Source of the DNA: a bacterium
Lineage (GTDB): Bacteria; Lindowbacteria; 2-12-FULL-62-27
Assembly: GCA_016202645.1 (NCBI GenBank)
Contig: JACQOF010000059.1
Coordinates: forward strand, 1 to 12,077
Direction of reading: 5' to 3'
Length of the DNA stretch: 12,077 nt
In this document: positions 1 through 6,240 of the stretch, one piece after another
Position numbering within the stretch: the first letter of the stretch is position 1
Layout: every line of letters begins with the position of its first letter
The notes under the pieces: generated by a model
The model's input: the letters and a program-made list of their open reading frames with translations, nothing else
Databases searched by the model: none
Told to the model about the DNA's origin: nothing
Position numbers and translations under genes: made by a program

Positions 1-23
1 CCGTAGGGTTACCCCCCATCCGG

Positions 24-44
24 CTTCCCCCTCAAGGGGGGAAG
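24..44. repeat. GC-rich palindrome downstream of coxB
   Basis: An inverted repeat with arms CTTCCCCC and GGGGGGAAG around a TCAA loop lies 16 bp past the coxB stop codon. It could fold into a stable hairpin in the oxidase transcript, but no T-run follows on the minus strand, so it is not a canonical terminator. A close relative with a TCGA loop is at 5771-5792, which suggests a dispersed palindromic repeat rather than a coxB-specific signal. The rest of bases 1-59 shows nothing I can assign. Confidence 0.6.
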
Positions 45-59
45 AGGGTTTGTCGTTCT

Positions 60-737
60 TCATTCGAATTGCTCCTTCGTTTTTTCCGCCAGCCACGCCT
101 CATATTCGGCCGCGTCGTGAACCCTGAGTTCTCCCAGCATTTTTGTGTGGCCGAGGCCGCAGAGTTCCGCGCAGGCGACGGTGAACGTGCCCGTCCGCGT
201 CGCCTCAAACCACGCCGGGATCTCCCGGCCCGGCAGGATGTCCTGCTTGAGACGGGCTTCGGGCAGACAAAAACTGTGGATCACATCTTGGGACGTCAGG
301 GTCAGGCGGATTTTTTGGTGGACGGGGACGTTGAGGATGCGCGGGACGATCAGATCGTCCGCGGTGTCGAAGACGCCGTCGGCGCCCGGATAGACGAACG
401 TCCACGCGAACTGTTTGGCCACGACCCGCACCCGGACGTCGCCCGCCGGAAAATTCTGCTTGACCTTCGCCCACACGTCCGCGCCCTTGATGTCGATCAC
501 AAAATCGAGCACGGTCACGACGGCCGCCAGGCCCAGGATCCAGACGATCTCGGGGCGCGTCTCCCCGGTTTCATATTTCGCCGGAACACCCGGCCGGCGC
601 CGGTAGCGGATGAGGGAGTAGACGAGATATCCCTCCATGAGCACGAAAAACACTCCGGTGATCCCGTAGATCAGAAAGAGGATCCCATCGATCTCGCCGC
701 CGTAGGTGGAGATGTTCTCGGGAAGCTTGTCCAGCAT
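60..737 (-). CDS. coxB: Cytochrome c oxidase subunit II
   Basis: This is the CuA-bearing subunit of a heme-copper oxidase; it takes electrons from cytochrome c at the outer face of the inner membrane and passes them to subunit I. The 225-residue product has two N-terminal membrane helices (about residues 17-43 and 62-81) and then a cupredoxin domain. The CuA ligand set is complete: H154, then C189, E191, C193, H197 and M200 in the block CAELCGLGHTKM. W112 lies in the usual aromatic electron-entry segment. There is no fused cytochrome c domain and no obvious cleaved signal peptide. I chose the ATG at 737 because the longer frame, opening with TTG at 854, would run into the end of the porin gene. 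The porin stop is 5 bp upstream, so the two are probably co-transcribed. Subunit I is expected beyond the left edge. C157 sits in the HSFCLPE motif, where an aromatic residue is more usual. Confidence 0.95.
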   Translation of the reverse strand: MLDKLPENISTYGGEIDGILFLIYGITGVFFVLMEGYLVYSLIRYRRRPGVPAKYETGETRPEIVWILGLAAVVTVLDFVIDIKGADVWAKVKQNFPAGDVRVRVVAKQFAWTFVYPGADGVFDTADDLIVPRILNVPVHQKIRLTLTSQDVIHSFCLPEARLKQDILPGREIPAWFEATRTGTFTVACAELCGLGHTKMLGELRVHDAAEYEAWLAEKTKEQFE

Positions 738-742
738 GTCGA

Positions 743-2017
743 TTAAAACCCCACGGCCGTCTGGACGTACGCGAAGTTGCCGGACGGCGACACGCCCGTG
801 TTCCGGACGAGCGCGCCCGGATCGAAGAGCGACCAGCCGGTCTCCACAGACCAAATTTCTGTCGGACGAAGTTTCAGGACGAAATCAATTTCATCACCGA
901 TCCGGTCGCCCGCCGTTGTCGACGCCGCGCGCACGGCGGAACCGTTCGCCCGATACCACGCGTCCGTATTTTTGTGGCGCTTGAAGAGATGATAGTCTGC
1001 CGACCACGTCGCCGGCCCGAACAGCCGGGCCGAACCGGCCGCGCGGAAGCGCCAGTTTTCGAGGTTCGACCACGAAAAAAGATCGGCGTAGCCGTAGTGA
1101 AGATGGTTCGTCGGAAAGAGATTGTCGAAGGTGTTGACCTTGCGGTCGGTCGGGGACTTGTCTCCACTGCCCAGATTGTATTCCACGGACAGGGCATTCA
1201 GGCGGGGGACCCGTTTCAGCGCGTAGGTCAGTCTTCCCATCGCCGCCCATGCGTCGAGATCGAGTTTGCCGTGATCTCCGCGCTGAACATTCAGTTCGGC
1301 GTCATACGTGAGGGGAGATCGCGGAACGTCCCCGGACGCGCGGCCGCCCAGGGTCCAGGATTTCAAAATTCCCGTGTCGCCCGCGGCGCCGCTGCCGTAA
1401 TTGGCCCGGCCGTCCCGCTTGAAAAACGCGTAGAGGTTTGTCTTCATCCGGACAGACGAAAGATAAAGACCGTAGAAGTTCTGTTCGTTGTCCGTGTTCG
1501 CGGCCGCGGAGACGACTTTTGTCGCGAAGGCATGCGCGTTCCATCCGAAGAAATCCTTGCGGACGAAACTCAACCCGTCAAATGACCGCGCGACATTGTC
1601 CCACTCAAACCCGCCGATCAACTTCTGCTCGCCGAACGCCAGAACCTGCCGGCCGACTTTCAAGTCCCAGGGGCCGCCCAGCGCGTTCGAGATGGAAAAA
1701 TAGCCCTGTTTCATGTCGACGTTCTGTTCGTTCGACGCCGTCGACGCCTCCCCGCCCCACTCGCGCGCGTCCTGGAACTGGAAATAGAACGCCGCGTCCT
1801 GGGGAAGTTTCGCGCCCAGGCCCAAACGGCTTCGCTGGAGCCCCTGGTTCGTACTGGCCTTGGTGTAGGCCGCCAGCCCGAAATCGCGGTACTCCCCGCG
1901 GACCTGGATCTGTCCGTCCATCCAAAATTTTGTGGCCTTCGACTCAAGCTCCACCGCGGACGCCGAAAGAGCGATTCCAAGGAGGGCTGTGCAAGCCGTG
2001 ACGATTCTATTGGACAT
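743..2017 (-). CDS. Alginate-export-type outer membrane porin
   Basis: The product is a 424-residue outer membrane beta-barrel. From the ATG at 2017 it begins with a short basic stretch, a hydrophobic segment and a cleavage site after residue 21 (SASA followed by VE), a normal Sec signal peptide. The mature part has alternating polar and aromatic strands rich in Tyr, Trp and Phe, and ends in a C-terminal Phe (QTAVGF), the usual recognition signal for barrel assembly. Segments such as GRQVLAFGEQKLIGGFEWDNVARSF resemble, in order and spacing, the alginate export (AlgE-like) family, whose members are often general porins; the real substrate is unknown. A TTG at 2038 would add seven residues before the signal peptide and is less likely. 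No clear Shine-Dalgarno sequence precedes the ATG. The gene is followed closely by coxB. The family call is moderately sure; the outer membrane location is firm. Confidence 0.82.
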   Translation of the reverse strand: MSNRIVTACTALLGIALSASAVELESKATKFWMDGQIQVRGEYRDFGLAAYTKASTNQGLQRSRLGLGAKLPQDAAFYFQFQDAREWGGEASTASNEQNVDMKQGYFSISNALGGPWDLKVGRQVLAFGEQKLIGGFEWDNVARSFDGLSFVRKDFFGWNAHAFATKVVSAAANTDNEQNFYGLYLSSVRMKTNLYAFFKRDGRANYGSGAAGDTGILKSWTLGGRASGDVPRSPLTYDAELNVQRGDHGKLDLDAWAAMGRLTYALKRVPRLNALSVEYNLGSGDKSPTDRKVNTFDNLFPTNHLHYGYADLFSWSNLENWRFRAAGSARLFGPATWSADYHLFKRHKNTDAWYRANGSAVRAASTTAGDRIGDEIDFVLKLRPTEIWSVETGWSLFDPGALVRNTGVSPSGNFAYVQTAVGF

Positions 2018-2064
2018 ATTGAGGGGCAGAAACAGCAAAAACCATTCCGACCAAAAGGTCCATA

Positions 2065-2085
2065 CCGGAAATTTGGGATTTCCGG
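2065..2085. promoter_or_regulatory. Perfect 8-bp inverted repeat (possible operator)
   Basis: CCGGAAAT and ATTTCCGG are separated by 5 bp (TTGGG), 48 bp upstream of the porin start. The spacing of about one DNA turn between half-site centres fits a dimeric regulator of the porin-coxB unit, but the site could equally be a short hairpin in the porin leader. The regulator is not identifiable. Confidence 0.4.
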
Positions 2086-2193
2086 AGTGGTTTCACCCTG
2101 AAAATCTATGTCTTCTGACGTGTTTTCCCATGACAAAACGGGCGGCGGGGATCGCGAACGATTCCGGTCACTTGCACTGAATCAGGACATTAT

Positions 2194-2205
2194 TTGTCCG
2201 GACAA
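2194..2205. promoter_or_regulatory. Perfect 12-bp palindrome TTGTCCGGACAA
   Basis: A 12-bp perfect palindrome lies midway between the porin and mobB. A further GGACA half-site is 5 bp to the left (2185-2189), so the pattern reads GGACA, TTATT, TGTCC, GGACA. The 8-mer CCGGACAA is also found at 5726-5733, inside the candidate radical SAM promoter. A binding site for a dimeric repressor is an inference; I cannot name the protein. Confidence 0.4.
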
Positions 2206-2318
2206 CGGCTCCGACGACGACGTGCCGAGAAGATCATGTCGGTTGAATTTCTGCGTGTTACAGGAATTCCGGCGTCCAAGAGTGAAAATGGACTGAATTC
2301 TGCAGATATTCATCCCCC

Positions 2319-2933
2319 ATGCGCATCTTCTCCGTCGTCGGCCGGAAAAACAGCGGCAAGACGACCCTGATTGAGCGAATGATCCCCTTCTTCAAGGCGA
2401 AGGGACTACGGGTGGCGGTCGTCAAGCACGACGCGCACGACTTTTCCATCGACCACGAAGGCAAGGACACGTGGCGGGTGAGGAAGGCCGGAGCGGACGA
2501 AGTCATCATCGCGTCCGGATCGCAGATGGCGCACATGAGAAGCCTCCCCGCGCCGATGGAGGTTGGAGAACTTCTCAGCCATCTGGCATCCGTGGACGTG
2601 GTGATTTTGGAGGGTTACAAGCGCTTGAATTTTCCAAAACTGGTGGTGCTGCGCGACGCGTCCGAACTGTTCGACATGCGCCTCGATGGCGATCCGTCGG
2701 TCACCGCCTACGTGTTACGGCGCGCGCCGAACGCCGCACCCCCGGACTCGGCGGTTCCGCGGTTCTGGGCGGACGAGGTCGAGCGTATTGCCGAGTTCAG
2801 CTGGAAAAAAGCCAGGGAAATGACCGATGAAGATATCCCCGTCAAACAACAAACGATTTATCCAGCATCCAGCATCCACCATCGAGCATCCAGCATCGAG
2901 CATCCAGCATCCGCCGTCGGTCATCGAGCATGA
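2319..2933 (+). CDS. mobB: Molybdopterin-guanine dinucleotide biosynthesis adapter MobB
   Basis: MobB is a small P-loop GTP-binding protein that assists MobA in attaching GMP to molybdopterin for bis-MGD enzymes. The 204-residue product begins with a Walker A loop (GRKNSGKT, residues 8-15). The family block KHDAHDFSID with GKDTWR follows (residues 36-53), then AGADE and the EGYK motif at 98-101. Typical MobB similarity fades near residue 170. The last 23 residues (182-204) are encoded entirely by a 7-bp tandem repeat and read as a 7-residue period (PASSIHH, RASSIEH, PASAVGH), so the tail is probably repeat-derived and not functional. The stop overlaps the mobA start (ATGA), indicating translational coupling. 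The ATG at 2319 fits the family N-terminus, although no Shine-Dalgarno is visible. Confidence 0.93.
   Translation: MRIFSVVGRKNSGKTTLIERMIPFFKAKGLRVAVVKHDAHDFSIDHEGKDTWRVRKAGADEVIIASGSQMAHMRSLPAPMEVGELLSHLASVDVVILEGYKRLNFPKLVVLRDASELFDMRLDGDPSVTAYVLRRAPNAAPPDSAVPRFWADEVERIAEFSWKKAREMTDEDIPVKQQTIYPASSIHHRASSIEHPASAVGHRA
2861..2930. repeat. Ten-copy 7-bp tandem repeat, TCCAGCA/TCGAGCA
   Basis: Ten consecutive 7-bp units run without interruption: most are TCCAGCA or TCGAGCA, with diverged copies TCCACCA, TCCGCCG and TCGGTCA. The array fills the 3' end of mobB, and its final base is the A of the mobA ATG. Because 7 is not a multiple of 3, three units (21 bp) encode one 7-residue protein period. 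Read on the minus strand the unit is GCTGGAT/GCTCGAT, similar in length and core to the degenerate heptamers upstream of thiE. Confidence 0.95.
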
Positions 2934-3547
2934 CGATTTCCTGCGCCATTCTGACCGGGGGCCTTTCCCGGCGGATGGGTACCGACAAGGCGTTTCTGCC
3001 CGTCAGCGGCCGGCCCATGGCCCTGGCCATCGCGCGCCTGCTCCAGCGGGTGAGCGGATCGGAGCCGTTTCTGGTCGCCAAGTCCCCGAAAAAATATCTT
3101 CGCCTCGGCCTGCCGGTCGTGCGTGACGCCTTATCGCGCCGGTGTGCCCTGGCAGGCATCCATGCGGCTCTGAGGTATGCCGACACAGACCGCGTTCTCA
3201 TCGTAACCTGCGACCAACCGTCTTTGCGGGGGCCTCTTCTGCGGGAGATGATCCGCATGACGGGCGATGTGGTGGTCTGCGAAGTTGGGAAAAAAATACA
3301 ACCGTTTCCGGCCATCTTTTCGACGGATCTCCTGGACGTCGTCGCCGATTCCTTTGCCCGCGGCGTCCTGTCAGTCCAGGAGAATCTGTTCATCCGCGGA
3401 TTCCCGACCATTCTGGCCGACCGCGACGTCCGTGATCTGGACCCGGACCTCGAAACCTTCAGAAACGTGAACGACCCGCAATCCTACGCCCGGCTTACCG
3501 GGACCCGAGTTGATCCAAATCCTCAAGGATACCGGCGGCGATTGTGA
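2930..3547 (+). CDS. mobA: Molybdenum cofactor guanylyltransferase MobA
   Basis: MobA transfers GMP from GTP to molybdopterin, giving the guanine dinucleotide cofactor of DMSO-reductase-family enzymes. The 205-residue product has the nucleotidyltransferase signature LTGGLSRRMGTDKA at residues 8-21, including the GTP-binding Gly-Gly, Arg15 and Lys20. CDQP at 94-97 carries the metal-binding Asp95. PFPAIF at 125-130 and the C-terminal FRNVND at 177-182 complete the family pattern. The segment before LAGIHAAL reads ALSRRC where most homologues have a Gly-Pro pair, a mild divergence. It overlaps mobB by 4 bp, and its start codon touches the heptamer array, so initiation probably depends on ribosomes finishing mobB. 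No molybdoenzyme gene is in the window. Length and motifs are normal. Confidence 0.94.
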   Translation: MTISCAILTGGLSRRMGTDKAFLPVSGRPMALAIARLLQRVSGSEPFLVAKSPKKYLRLGLPVVRDALSRRCALAGIHAALRYADTDRVLIVTCDQPSLRGPLLREMIRMTGDVVVCEVGKKIQPFPAIFSTDLLDVVADSFARGVLSVQENLFIRGFPTILADRDVRDLDPDLETFRNVNDPQSYARLTGTRVDPNPQGYRRRL

Positions 3548-3571
3548 AATCAGCGCCCTTGAATAATGAAG

Positions 3572-3595
3572 GCCGGCCATGCAAAATGGCCCGGC
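3572..3595 (+). terminator. Hairpin between mobA and the amidohydrolase (possible terminator)
   Basis: GCCGGCCAT and ATGGCC(C)GGC pair into a 9-bp stem with one bulged C and a GCAAA loop, 24 bp after the mobA stop. There is no T-run, so an intrinsic terminator is doubtful; an RNA-processing or attenuating hairpin is equally possible. It also covers the ATG at 3579, an argument against translation starting there. Confidence 0.35.
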
Positions 3596-3630
3596 TATGG
3601 CGTTGAGACGCGCCGCAAACAACGACCCGG

Positions 3631-3635
3631 GGAGG
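3631..3635 (+). promoter_or_regulatory. Ribosome binding site fixing the amidohydrolase start
   Basis: GGAGG, within GGGGAGG, lies 9 nt before the ATG at 3645. This favours that start over in-frame ATGs at 3579 and 3597, which have no such site and would add an unrelated N-terminus. Confidence 0.75.
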
Positions 3636-3644
3636 TTGGATCAG

Positions 3645-4523
3645 ATGGGACGAATGGTTCGAGGAGGACTCATACAGGCGAGCGTGCCGGTGCAGGCGGA
3701 CAAGGCGAGCCCGCAGAAAATCAAGGACGCGATGATTGAAAAACATCTCAAACTGATCGACCAGGCGGCGAAGAAGGGCGTTCAGGTGCTCTGCCTGCAG
3801 GAGATTTTTTACGGGCCCTATTTTTGCGCCGAGCAGGACATCAAGTGGTACAAGACCACGGAGACCGTGCCGGACGGGCCGACGACCAGACTTATGCAGA
3901 AGATCGCCAAGAAACATTCGATGGTAATCGTGGTGCCGCTCTACGAGATGGACATCCCCGGCGTCTACTACAACACCGCCGTCGTGATCGACGCGGACGG
4001 GAAGTATCTCGGAAAATTCCGCAAGATCCACATTCCGCACTGCAATCCCGGGTTCTGGGAAAAATTCTATTTCAAGCCCGGCAACGCCGGCTGGCCGGTA
4101 TTCGACACCGCCTACGCCAAGATCGGCGTCTACATCTGCTACGACCGGCACTTCCCCGAATGCGCGCGGATCCTCGGGATAAACGGCGCCGAGATCCTCT
4201 TCAATCCCTCCGCCACCGTCGCGGGTCTCTCGGAATATCTCTGGAAAATGGAACAGCCCGCCCAGGCCGTCGCGAACGCCGTTTTTGTCGGCGCCATCAA
4301 CCGGATCGGCCGGGAACAGCCCTGGAACATCGGCGAGTTTTACGGCCAGAGCTATTTCGTCAGTCCCCGCGGGCAGTTTCTCGCGACCGGCAGCCGCGAC
4401 AAGGACGAGGTGATCGTGGCCGACATGGACCTCGACCAGATCCGCGAAGTCCGGGACGTCTGGCAGTTTTACCGGGACCGCCGGCCGGAGACCTACAAGG
4501 ATTTTGTCGAGCTGAAACCCTGA
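3645..4523 (+). CDS. Nitrilase-superfamily amidohydrolase, beta-ureidopropionase-like
   Basis: This carbon-nitrogen hydrolase of 292 residues carries the Glu-Lys-Cys triad: E53 in LCLQEIFYGPYF, K127 in KFRKIHIPH and C165 in YICYDRHFPE. Across its length it resembles beta-ureidopropionase, with the blocks DGPTTR (77-82), NTAVVI (110-115), INGAEILFNPSATVAGLSE and a late DVWQFYRDRRPE. Beta-ureidopropionase releases beta-alanine, CO2 and ammonia from N-carbamoyl-beta-alanine in reductive pyrimidine breakdown. N-carbamoylputrescine amidase is the main alternative, and substrate cannot be settled from motifs. No dihydropyrimidinase or dihydropyrimidine dehydrogenase is adjacent, so the role could be salvage of another ureido compound. 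It is probably cytoplasmic. It lies 97 bp after mobA and ends 9 bp from the convergent radical SAM gene with no terminator between them. Confidence 0.85.
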   Translation: MGRMVRGGLIQASVPVQADKASPQKIKDAMIEKHLKLIDQAAKKGVQVLCLQEIFYGPYFCAEQDIKWYKTTETVPDGPTTRLMQKIAKKHSMVIVVPLYEMDIPGVYYNTAVVIDADGKYLGKFRKIHIPHCNPGFWEKFYFKPGNAGWPVFDTAYAKIGVYICYDRHFPECARILGINGAEILFNPSATVAGLSEYLWKMEQPAQAVANAVFVGAINRIGREQPWNIGEFYGQSYFVSPRGQFLATGSRDKDEVIVADMDLDQIREVRDVWQFYRDRRPETYKDFVELKP

Positions 4524-4532
4524 AGAGAGGTT

Positions 4533-5645
4533 TTAGATCCTGTCCCAGTCCCTGAAGTGGAGGCGGCACCAAGTGTCGTAGACGTCGAGCCAGTTGGCGA
4601 AATCCTCCTTTGACTCGAGGTGCTGGTAGAACTTGTCCATGATCATGGTGTATCCCGCCACGTAGTGCCGGCAGCTGTAGCAGTCGATGTTCGCCACGCA
4701 GCACTCGGCATCGCTGTAGGAAAAATCGGTGTGGTACTGCCGATGATAGGGCTTGTTGAGGATCACGCAGTTGGTCGCCCAGCCGGTCTTGTCGTTCACT
4801 TCGTACCGGCCTTTCGGGTCGTTGATCCATTCATTATAATAGTGCGAGTAGACGACCGTCTCGGGATACTGCTCGATCGCATCATCGAGCGTGTCCCGGA
4901 TATTGTGGAGGTCGTCAGGCGTCAGGCGCAGGTTGTTATCGGCCGTGCTGAACCGGAAGGTGCTGCGTTTGTCGTGCAGTTTATCCGCGCCGGCGGTCTG
5001 GAGTTTGGCGTTGTACTGCCGGGAGGGGCTGTAGTGGTTGAAGGAAATCCGGTTGCCGTTTTCCCGGCAGAGTTTGACGAGGTCCTTGATGAAGCCGATG
5101 TTCTGGTGGTTGATGGTGTACATGAAAATCGCGCGGGACTCCCCCGCGTAATTCTGCACGCCGCGCTTGAACACCGGCGCGCCGCGGTAGAGCTTGTCGG
5201 TCTCCTCGTCGCCCCAGAGGGAAACGTGAAGCATGAACGTGATTTCCGGATCGATCTTGATGGTGCCGTTGGTGTAAATCAGGCCATTTTTCCAGAACTG
5301 GTTCGCCAGCCGGAGCCGATCCTGCACGAGCGCCGGTTCGGCGCCCGCGAAGTGCGGATAGGTGACGCCGCGATCCTGTTCGTTTTTGAAAAAGGTCTGA
5401 TATTCCTCGATCGTGTGGCCGTCTGAGTATATGGAGGAGAGATCGCCTTCAAAGAAAAAGCATCCCTCGCATCTGAGATTGCACCGTTTGGTGATGTCGT
5501 AACCCGATATGACAATCTTGGGCGCGTGTTTGCGGATTTTAAAGTACGTTGCCGCCAGCTCCGGCGATTCCTCCAAGTACCGGTCGAGCCGGGTCTTCCG
5601 GCGGACCGGCGCGGGCGCCGCGCGTTCCTCGACGCGAATATTCAT
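4533..5645 (-). CDS. Radical SAM protein with C-terminal cysteine cluster, function unknown
   Basis: The 370-residue product has the radical SAM iron-sulfur motif CNLRCEGC (C55, C59, C62), preceded by SGYDITKR as in peptide- and metabolite-modifying members. The usual GGEP glycine-rich strand appears as AGAEP. Near the C-terminus the cysteines C315, C316, C322 and C325 (CCVANIDCYSC), with C361, could bind one auxiliary cluster, recalling SPASM or twitch domains, but spacing does not match a canonical SPASM pattern I can recite. No B12-binding domain or membrane segment is seen. The start is well supported: GAGGAGG lies 9 nt before the ATG and a candidate promoter is upstream. No neighbour looks like a precursor peptide or a dedicated substrate, so it stands alone as a one-gene unit. 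I do not recognise its function; the superfamily call is very sure. Confidence 0.9.
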   Translation of the reverse strand: MNIRVEERAAPAPVRRKTRLDRYLEESPELAATYFKIRKHAPKIVISGYDITKRCNLRCEGCFFFEGDLSSIYSDGHTIEEYQTFFKNEQDRGVTYPHFAGAEPALVQDRLRLANQFWKNGLIYTNGTIKIDPEITFMLHVSLWGDEETDKLYRGAPVFKRGVQNYAGESRAIFMYTINHQNIGFIKDLVKLCRENGNRISFNHYSPSRQYNAKLQTAGADKLHDKRSTFRFSTADNNLRLTPDDLHNIRDTLDDAIEQYPETVVYSHYYNEWINDPKGRYEVNDKTGWATNCVILNKPYHRQYHTDFSYSDAECCVANIDCYSCRHYVAGYTMIMDKFYQHLESKEDFANWLDVYDTWCRLHFRDWDRI

Positions 5646-5709
5646 GTGAAAAAGCCTCCTCTTTGCCCATCCGGCTCCTGCATCCGCAAGGCCGTATGGT
5701 TATTCCCTC

Positions 5710-5738
5710 TATGTACACCTTTCGGCCGGACAAGTCAA
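5710..5738 (-). promoter_or_regulatory. Candidate promoter for the radical SAM gene
   Basis: On the minus strand TTGACT (5733-5738) is followed by a 17-bp spacer and TACATA (5710-5715). This gives a leader of about 58 nt before the ATG at 5645. The -35 box is 5/6 to consensus; the -10 box is weak. The spacer contains TTGTCCGG, the half-site of the palindrome at 2194-2205. Confidence 0.45.
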
Positions 5739-5747
5739 GAAATCCAC

Positions 5748-5792
5748 AAAAAAAAGCCCCCCCCTCCCAGCCTCCCCCTCGAGGGGGGGGAG
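5748..5792 (-). repeat. GC-rich palindrome with a T-run on the minus strand (terminator-like)
   Basis: The core is CCTCCCCC, TCGA, GGGGGGGGAG (5771-5792), a relative of the palindrome at 24-44. To its left are a C8 run and an A8 run, so on the minus strand the hairpin ends in a G-tract and eight T residues, the form of an intrinsic terminator. No minus-strand gene ends here. It sits just upstream of the candidate radical SAM promoter, where it could insulate that promoter from antisense transcription. A dispersed repeat with no local role is equally possible. Confidence 0.55.
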
Positions 5793-5820
5793 CTTAAAGA
5801 ATCGGCCACACGATTTTAGG

Positions 5821-5849
5821 TTGACAGACCCTTATTTGTGGGCTAGCGT
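5821..5849 (+). promoter_or_regulatory. Candidate promoter of the asp23-thiD2-HDOD-MBL run
   Basis: A perfect TTGACA (5821-5826), a 17-bp spacer and TAGCGT (5844-5849) precede the ATG at 5869 by a suitable distance. The -35 box is exact; the -10 box matches consensus at only three positions. The first codon of the longer open frame is the TTG of this -35 box, so that longer frame is very probably not translated. Confidence 0.5.
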
Positions 5850-5868
5850 GTTGGACTTGCGAGGTCAT

Positions 5869-6240
5869 ATGATCGAAAATGTTCAGGAACTAGGGGTCAT
5901 CAAAATATCGGATGAAGTGGTGGCGACGGCGGCCGGAATCGCGGCCATGCAGGTCGCCGGGGTGCACGGGCTTCACGGATCCGTCCGCGAAGGTCTGGCG
6001 GAGCTGTTGGGAAAGAAGTCCGCCACGCGGGGGATCCTTGTCCAGATGGGGGAGGATTCGGTGAGTCTGACCCTCGGCATCGAGGTCGAGTTCGGCGTGC
6101 GCATTCCGGAAATCGCCTGGAAAGTCCAGCAGAACGTGAAGCGCCGGGTCGAGGAGATGACGGGCCTTCAGGTCCGGCAGGTCAGCGTCAACGTCCAGAG
6201 CGTCGCCATCCCCAAACCCCGGAAGGACGGCGCGGAATAG
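5869..6240 (+). CDS. Asp23/Gls24 family protein
   Basis: A 123-residue cytoplasmic protein of the Asp23/Gls24 (DUF322) family. Typical features are GVIKISDEVVATAAGIAAMQVAGVHGL near the N-terminus, then a beta-strand segment VSLTLGIEVEFGVRIPEIAWKVQ and a helix ending NVKRRVEEMTGLQV, followed by VNVQSVAIP. Family members are linked to envelope stress in Gram-positive bacteria; in other phyla their job is largely unknown. I placed the start at the ATG at 5869, with GAGG 4 nt upstream, because the longer frame to 5821 consists of promoter-like sequence and adds residues foreign to the family. The stop TAG shares its last base with the GTG start of thiD2, implying translational coupling. The family call is firm; the role here is open. 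Confidence 0.88.
   Translation: MIENVQELGVIKISDEVVATAAGIAAMQVAGVHGLHGSVREGLAELLGKKSATRGILVQMGEDSVSLTLGIEVEFGVRIPEIAWKVQQNVKRRVEEMTGLQVRQVSVNVQSVAIPKPRKDGAE

Larger units (their letters stand above)
2018..2318. other. Divergent intergenic region, porin / mobB
   Basis: About 300 bp without a gene separate the minus-strand porin from plus-strand mobB, so promoters for both should lie here. I could not pick a sigma-70 pair with confidence in either direction. The visible structure is two perfect palindromes, listed separately. No Shine-Dalgarno sequence precedes the mobB ATG. I saw no molybdenum-cofactor riboswitch fold and no tRNA. Confidence 0.6.

Noticed and set aside
69-746. A 225-codon plus-strand frame
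   Set aside because: It is antisense to coxB, which has all CuA ligands; the plus-strand product has no motif.
738-854. Upstream TTG start giving coxB 39 extra residues
   Set aside because: It would lie inside the porin coding region and adds an Arg-rich stretch unlike any oxidase N-terminus. The ATG at 737 starts just before the first membrane helix region.
2018-2318. Molybdenum-cofactor riboswitch before mobB
   Set aside because: No recognisable conserved core was seen; only the two short palindromes are clear.
2861-2930. CRISPR array
   Set aside because: Units are only 7 bp and contiguous with no spacers; there are no cas genes.
2842-3411. A minus-strand frame with a repeated MLDGGCW/MLDARCW peptide
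   Set aside because: The repeated peptide is just the reverse reading of the 7-bp array; the remainder is antisense to mobA.
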